Shown one piece after another: positions 59,086 through 64,000 of a stretch of DNA of 64,000 bases. The translations under genes were made by a program, and so were the position numbers. The notes beneath the pieces are model-generated. The model did not search any database. It saw only the letters and a program-made list of their open reading frames with translations, and was not told the DNA's origin. The DNA is from Mollicutes bacterium Phil14 (lineage in GTDB: Bacteria; Bacillota_I; Bacilli_A; ML615J-28; CAG-698), in NCBI GenBank assembly GCA_001940985.1, contig MSHB01000015.1, positions 1 to 64,000 of the forward strand, written 5' to 3'. Position 1 is the first letter of the stretch, and every line of letters starts with the position of its first letter.

Positions 59086-60924
59086 TTATTTTTCTATTTT
59101 AAGTATAGCTACGTCCTTTTTATTAACAATAAAATAATTATTTACTTCAGTTTCACCAAGCAAATCATAACATTTTTCAATATTATATTGATAGTCATAA
59201 TCACTATTATTAATAATTACTATTATTTTTCTTTCATCCTTATTTCTAGAATATGCAAAAACATTATTTTCACATATTTCTTCTAAATACACGCCATCAA
59301 TAAAAATACTATCCTTTCTTATTTTTCCCAATTGTTGGTACCAATTTAATAGGTTTGTATCAATTCTATCCCACGGCATTGTTTTTCTACAAAAAGGATC
59401 TTTAAACCCAGCAACTCCAGCTTCATCACCATAGTAAATACAAGGTATTCCTGGTAATGTAAATTGAATAGCACTAGCAATTTTTTCTTTTTGTCTTACA
59501 ATATAATAAATATCTTGTGGCATTTTATAATTAGCTTGTTCTTCTTTTGATAAGTAGTAGTAATCAAAATCCAAAAAGGCATTTAAAATTCTGATTGTAT
59601 CATGTGTAGATAGCATATTCATTAAATTATCTAAAACATGTTTTGGATAGTTATTAATTATAGAACGTATGCTATTTCTAAAACCATATATATTTTGATT
59701 TTTTATAAAATCAATTATTGCTGTTCTAAATGGATAGTTCATGACACTATCAAGTTGATGTCCTGAAAAATATGATTTACGATTAGAGTATGCTATCTTA
59801 TTAGAAGCATCCTCCCAAACTTCACCAATCAAAATGTTATCATCATCACTTTTTTTCACTGAAGAATATAGACGCTGAATAAAACTATCTTTATACTCAT
59901 CAACAACATCTAATCTATAACCTTTAGCACCTAATTTAAGCCATTTATTTATTACACCATTTTCAGAAGTAATGTAATTGATAAAACTTTCATTTTCTTG
60001 ATTAGTTTTTGGTAAAGTCAAAAAATTCCACCAACAGTCATATTCATCAGGGTATTTTCTAAAGTAATACCATTCGTAATATGGAGATGTTTTTGATTGA
60101 TAAGCACCAATAGAATCATATGTATTATTTTTATTAAAATAAATACTATCTGATCCAGTATGATTAAAAACGCCATCTAAAATTATATGAATTCCTCTTT
60201 TATCAGCTTCTTCACATAATTTTTTGAAAATATCATCATCACCAAACATAGGATCTATTTTCATATAATTAGCAGTATCATATTTATGATTAGAAAAAGC
60301 TTCAAATATTGGGTTCAAAAAAATCACTCCAACATTTAATTCTTTTAAATAATCTAGTTTTTCAATTACCCCTAATAAATCTCCACCAAAGAAATCATTA
60401 TTAAGTATTTCTCCATTAACTGGTAAATAATTAGGTATTTCATTCCAATCATTGTGGAAAATTATATTTTTTTTCTTATAATTTACCCCACCATTTTTGA
60501 ATCTATCAACCATAATTTGATACATTACTTTTCCCTTATACCAATCAAGATTTCCACAAAATGAATCATGGACGCTTAATTGCCAACAAGATTTTTTATC
60601 AGATAAACCGCCTTCTAAACTATCACCATAAGAAATGTAATGTTTCCCATAACAATCATAAAAAGAAAAACAATACCAATAAATTCCTATATCATTAATT
60701 TTAAAATCAAGATGGAAATAATTATAATTCCCATCTTGGTTTGCAAATTCTAAATGATATTCCATTTCATTATTTTCATAATCCTTATGTAATAGTAATT
60801 TTAAATCATATATTTGGAAATCTTTATTTATTCCGATATTAATAGAAATATTACTATTCTTTAAAACAGCACCAACAGGATTTTTATAAAAACAATTTGT
60901 TGGAATAAATTTCACATTTTCCAT
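59086..60924 (-). CDS. GH13 alpha-glucan hydrolase, neopullulanase/amylase type
   Basis: 612 residues. An N-terminal beta domain (about 1-125) precedes the (beta/alpha)8 barrel with VMYQIMVDRFKNG, ILDGVFNHTG, GYRLDVVDE (nucleophile Asp), LIGEVWED (acid/base Glu) and STHDT (stabilising Asp). A C-terminal beta domain ends the chain. There is no signal peptide, so it acts inside the cell, probably on glycogen or maltodextrins. The NHD motif before the third acid reads THD. It lies six bases after glgP. Confidence 0.88.
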   Translation of the reverse strand: MENVKFIPTNCFYKNPVGAVLKNSNISINIGINKDFQIYDLKLLLHKDYENNEMEYHLEFANQDGNYNYFHLDFKINDIGIYWYCFSFYDCYGKHYISYGDSLEGGLSDKKSCWQLSVHDSFCGNLDWYKGKVMYQIMVDRFKNGGVNYKKKNIIFHNDWNEIPNYLPVNGEILNNDFFGGDLLGVIEKLDYLKELNVGVIFLNPIFEAFSNHKYDTANYMKIDPMFGDDDIFKKLCEEADKRGIHIILDGVFNHTGSDSIYFNKNNTYDSIGAYQSKTSPYYEWYYFRKYPDEYDCWWNFLTLPKTNQENESFINYITSENGVINKWLKLGAKGYRLDVVDEYKDSFIQRLYSSVKKSDDDNILIGEVWEDASNKIAYSNRKSYFSGHQLDSVMNYPFRTAIIDFIKNQNIYGFRNSIRSIINNYPKHVLDNLMNMLSTHDTIRILNAFLDFDYYYLSKEEQANYKMPQDIYYIVRQKEKIASAIQFTLPGIPCIYYGDEAGVAGFKDPFCRKTMPWDRIDTNLLNWYQQLGKIRKDSIFIDGVYLEEICENNVFAYSRNKDERKIIVIINNSDYDYQYNIEKCYDLLGETEVNNYFIVNKKDVAILKIEK

Positions 60925-60930
60925 ATAATG

Positions 60931-63345
60931 TTATTTAATAGGTTTCAAATCCCATATTTTTTCAGCATATTCTTTTATTGCTCTATCAGCAGAGAAAATT
61001 CCTGCGTGAGCAATATTAATCAATGACATTTGATTCCACTTTCTACGATTTTTATATAATCTATCCATCTCATGATGAGCTCTCATATAGTCACCAAAAT
61101 CAGCTAAACACATAAATGGATCAGCAATAGGATAGTTGCTTAACAAATATTTCTTTATATGATAGAATGATTGACCATTAAATCCTTCGTCTAAGCGATC
61201 TAAAACTCTTCTAAGTAAAGGATTTTCTTCATAGAACTTATTAGCATTGTAACCTTTACTCCACAACTTTTGTACTTCGTTGGCTTTCATACCAAAAATA
61301 ACAATATTATCTAGTCCTACTTGTTCACTAATTTCAACGTTTGCACCGTCTAAAGTACCTAAAGTAATAGCACCATTAATCATAAATTTCATATTTCCAG
61401 TGCCACTAGCTTCTTTCCCAGCTAAAGAAATTTGTTCACTAATTTCTGAAGCAGGCATCAATATTTCAGCAGCGGTAACATTATAATCTTCAATAAATAC
61501 AACATTTAATTTTTCTTGCATTTTTGGTCTCTTAGCAATTTCTGCTTGAATGCTGCAAATTAATTTAATAACATCCTTTGCAACATAATAAGTTGGAGCA
61601 GCTTTTGCACCAAATATAAATGTTTGTGGTGTCATATCAATTTCTGGATTTTCTTCAAGTTGAACAAACAAAGCAATAATTTTAAGTACATTCAATAATT
61701 GACGTTTATATTCATGTAATCTTTTAACTTGAACATCAAATCTAGTATTTGGATCTATAGCAATACCAGCTTTTTTATATAAATGTTTTGAAAATTCACA
61801 TTTATTGTGATGCTTAATTTCTTCTAATCTGTTCAAAACTTCATCATCATCAACAAATTTCAATAAATCTAGTAATTTTAAAGCGTTTTGTTTATACTCT
61901 GGACCTATCTTTTCATCCAATAGTTTTGTTAATTCTGGATTAGATTGGCATAGCCAACGTCTATAAGCAATACCATTTGTAACATTTGTAAACTTTTCTG
62001 GTGTTAATTTATAATAACCATTAAATATACTTTCTTTAATTATCTCGCTGTGAAGAGCACTAACACCATTTACTGTATGAGAGGCAATAACACTCATATT
62101 AGCCATTCTTACTTGATTATATCCTAAAACTGCTAATTGATTTATTTCATCATCATTCACACCACAGCATTTAGTTTCTTCAATAAAACGCCTGTTAATT
62201 TGTTGAATAATAATATAAATTCTTGGCAATAGTTTTTGAATTAAATCTTCAGCCCATTTTTCTAAGGCTTCAGCCATAACTGTATGGTTAGTATAACTTA
62301 CAGTCTTCTTTACCATCTTCCAAGCTTCATCAAAACTAATATTAAAATCATCCATCAATATTCTCATTAATTCAGGAATGCATAAAGCAGGATGTGTATC
62401 GTTTATATGAATAGCCGCAAACTTAGGTAATGTTCTAATATCACCATAATATTTTATATGATCTCTAATAATGTTTTGAATTGATGCACTAACTAAAAAG
62501 TATTGTTGTTTTATTCTTAACGCCTTTCCTTCATAATGATCATCAGAAGGATACAAGATTTTAGAAATTAAATCGGCATCATTATATTCTTTCATGGCTT
62601 TCAAATAGTCGCCTTGGTTAAAAGAATTAACATCAAAATTACGAATATTTCTACTTCTCCACAATCTCAACACGCTGATTGCTTCACTATTTGCACCCGA
62701 AACCATCATGTCATAAGGAACAGCTTCAACTTCTTGGTAATCATGGTATTCATAAACAGTTTTTCCACCAATAAATTTTTCTTCTAAGTGTCCACCAAAT
62801 TTTACAGTTTCCACTTTATCAGTTCTCATAGCAAGCCATACTTCACCTCCAGGTAGCCAAACATCTGGAAGTTCAGTTTGATATCCATCAACTATTTTTT
62901 GTTTAAAAAGACCATATTCGTATCTTAATGAAAATCCAGTAGCAGGATAGCCCTGACTAGCTAGGGCATCAAGATAACATGCACCTAATCTTCCCAAGCC
63001 ACCATTTCCTAATCCAGCATCTGGTTCTTTATCATATAAATCCTCTAAAGCAATTCCATAATTTGATAAAACATCATTAAAAGCTTCAGTTAAACCTAAG
63101 TTAAACAAATTATTTTTTAATGATCTTCCCATTAAAAATTCCATAGATAAATAATAAACTCTTTTAGCTTTAACTGATCTTACTTTTGCATTATATTCAC
63201 GTCTTCTCTTTCTTAGCATATCGTTAACAGTAGTTGCAGCTGCTTTATAAAATTGCTCAACAGTAGCCTCGCTACCTTGTATACCAAAAAGTTTAGACAA
63301 GTTATCTTCTAATAGATTGGCGATATTTTCGCTTAATTCGTTCAT
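60931..63345 (-). CDS. glgP: glycogen phosphorylase
   Basis: About 804 residues, GT35 family. LGNGGLGRLGACYLDALA and AAIHINDTHPAL are in the N-terminal half; the pyridoxal-phosphate lysine is in EASGTGNMKFMINGA. It releases glucose 1-phosphate from glycogen. The start is the ATG at 63343-63345 with AGGAGA upstream; a GTG three codons earlier overlaps that site. It sits between glgA and the GH13 enzyme, so synthesis and breakdown genes share one transcript. Confidence 0.95.
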   Translation of the reverse strand: MNELSENIANLLEDNLSKLFGIQGSEATVEQFYKAAATTVNDMLRKRRREYNAKVRSVKAKRVYYLSMEFLMGRSLKNNLFNLGLTEAFNDVLSNYGIALEDLYDKEPDAGLGNGGLGRLGACYLDALASQGYPATGFSLRYEYGLFKQKIVDGYQTELPDVWLPGGEVWLAMRTDKVETVKFGGHLEEKFIGGKTVYEYHDYQEVEAVPYDMMVSGANSEAISVLRLWRSRNIRNFDVNSFNQGDYLKAMKEYNDADLISKILYPSDDHYEGKALRIKQQYFLVSASIQNIIRDHIKYYGDIRTLPKFAAIHINDTHPALCIPELMRILMDDFNISFDEAWKMVKKTVSYTNHTVMAEALEKWAEDLIQKLLPRIYIIIQQINRRFIEETKCCGVNDDEINQLAVLGYNQVRMANMSVIASHTVNGVSALHSEIIKESIFNGYYKLTPEKFTNVTNGIAYRRWLCQSNPELTKLLDEKIGPEYKQNALKLLDLLKFVDDDEVLNRLEEIKHHNKCEFSKHLYKKAGIAIDPNTRFDVQVKRLHEYKRQLLNVLKIIALFVQLEENPEIDMTPQTFIFGAKAAPTYYVAKDVIKLICSIQAEIAKRPKMQEKLNVVFIEDYNVTAAEILMPASEISEQISLAGKEASGTGNMKFMINGAITLGTLDGANVEISEQVGLDNIVIFGMKANEVQKLWSKGYNANKFYEENPLLRRVLDRLDEGFNGQSFYHIKKYLLSNYPIADPFMCLADFGDYMRAHHEMDRLYKNRRKWNQMSLINIAHAGIFSADRAIKEYAEKIWDLKPIK

Positions 63346-63375
63346 AATAATCACTCTCCTTTTTTAGATTATTAA

Positions 63376-64000
63376 TTATGCTAATAATTTTTTATAAGCT
63401 TCAATATAATTTTTCGCAGATGCTCCCCAACTAAAATCTGTTTCCATTGCAGATTTTATAAGTTTGTTCAACTCTTCTTTATTATTATATACAGAAATGG
63501 CATATTTTATCTTATCCAACATTTGATTTGCATCAAAATCTTTGAAAACAAATCCATTACCTACGCCATTTTCATAATTCTTAATTGAATCATATAATCC
63601 GCCTGTAGCACGAACAATAGGTAAAGTACCATATCTACAAGCTATCATTTGGCTCAAACCACATGGTTCCATTTTTGATGGCATCAAAAACAAATCACAA
63701 GAAGCATAAATTTTTTTAGATAGATTTGTGTTAAAATCTATAATTGTACGAACTTTTTCACGATATCTCCAAGCTAATTCCAAGAATTTGTTTTGGTAAT
63801 AATCATCACCTTTTCCTAATATAACAACTTGAACATCTTCTTTCATTAATTCATCAAATTTTTCAATTAATAAATCCACACCTTTGTGAGATACAAGTCT
63901 AGATATTAGCCCTATCATGCATTTATCTTTATTTTCTTCCAAACCCAACTCTTTTTGCAATTGAACTTTATTCAAAGATTTAGAACTAAAATCTTCGCTA
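63376..64000 (-). CDS. glgA: glycogen synthase, C-terminal part (runs off right edge)
   Basis: About 208 C-terminal residues of a GT5 glycogen synthase. The frame stays open to base 64000, so the gene continues beyond the window. Visible motifs are MIGLISRLVSHKGVDLL, VVILGKGDDYY, the acceptor-domain FLMPSKMEPCGLSQMIACRYGTLPIVRATGGLYDS (with the EPCGL donor-binding segment) and FSWGASAKNYIEAYKKLL. It extends glycogen from ADP-glucose. It precedes glgP by 30 bases. Confidence 0.95.
   Translation of the reverse strand, partial: SEDFSSKSLNKVQLQKELGLEENKDKCMIGLISRLVSHKGVDLLIEKFDELMKEDVQVVILGKGDDYYQNKFLELAWRYREKVRTIIDFNTNLSKKIYASCDLFLMPSKMEPCGLSQMIACRYGTLPIVRATGGLYDSIKNYENGVGNGFVFKDFDANQMLDKIKYAISVYNNKEELNKLIKSAMETDFSWGASAKNYIEAYKKLLA

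Noticed and set aside
1-64000. CRISPR array, prophage or insertion sequence
   Set aside because: No regularly spaced repeats beyond the 97-bp tandem unit, and no integrase, transposase or phage structural genes were seen.

Overview
The window looks like one contiguous stretch of chromosome from a low-GC, Gram-positive, endospore-forming bacterium (Bacillota). The signs are strong AT bias, AGGAGG-type ribosome binding sites, sigma-A promoters with 17-base spacers, UGA used as stop, and three sporulation clusters (spoIIA, spoVA, cotJ). Gene content (class I fumarase, CitXG fusion, Opp transporter with inserted domains, glycogen genes, compact proteins) would fit an uncultured gut lineage near Erysipelotrichia and relatives of the mollicutes. 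That placement is an inference from gene content. No insertion sequence, prophage or CRISPR array was seen.

Layout. 0-6 kb is an accessory end: the first bases of a gene leaving the left edge, a 97-bp tandem repeat carrying terminator-like palindromes, an ImmA/IrrE peptidase-XRE regulator, and an apparent operon of an ion transporter, a membrane-anchored PstS-like protein and an Abi_2 (HEPN) protein. 6-9 kb holds tRNA-Leu, an ECF S-component, pyrimidine-nucleoside phosphorylase and a histidine phosphatase. 9-18 kb is oppABCDF, in which four subunits carry extra domains; it has a clear promoter, two cre-like boxes and an intercistronic hairpin. 18-20 kb is thyA-folA-plsC-DUF3899. 20-24 kb is a tight operon of a catalytically degenerate MurI-like protein, a sirtuin, compact QueG, TrmL and a small Cys-tailed protein. 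24-31 kb has fumarase, citXG-murI, psuG, tmcAL-mrp and an orphan sugar-type permease.

31-37 kb is rnj-alaS-ruvX-DUF1292, in which the RNase J has lost metal ligands and the DUF1292 protein has a Cys/His/Asp-rich tail. 37-40.5 kb is spoVAC-AD-AE-AF plus a DUF1540 protein. Next come a Ca2+-type P-ATPase, spoIIAA-AB-sigF, fructose-bisphosphate aldolase, a Na+/alanine symporter and a DacF-like carboxypeptidase (to 49 kb). 49-54 kb is the glycerol operon (glpK, GlpA-type dehydrogenase, FAD reductase, DUF1667) and a HAD phosphatase. 54-58 kb has DUF1846, an RlmI-like methyltransferase and an SDR. 58-59 kb is cotJ with a CotJA-CotJB fusion. 59-64 kb is glycogen metabolism (glgA, glgP, GH13), with glgA running off the right edge.

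Together the genes describe a fermentative, peptide-importing, glycogen-storing spore former. The points most worth a second look are the transporter/PstS-like/Abi operon, the domain-expanded Opp system, the MurI pseudoenzyme beside a sirtuin, the degenerate RNase J, the CotJA-CotJB fusion and the terminator-like tandem repeat. No stretch over 300 bases lacks a gene; the longest gaps (1-275 and 44662-44940) are described under their repeats.
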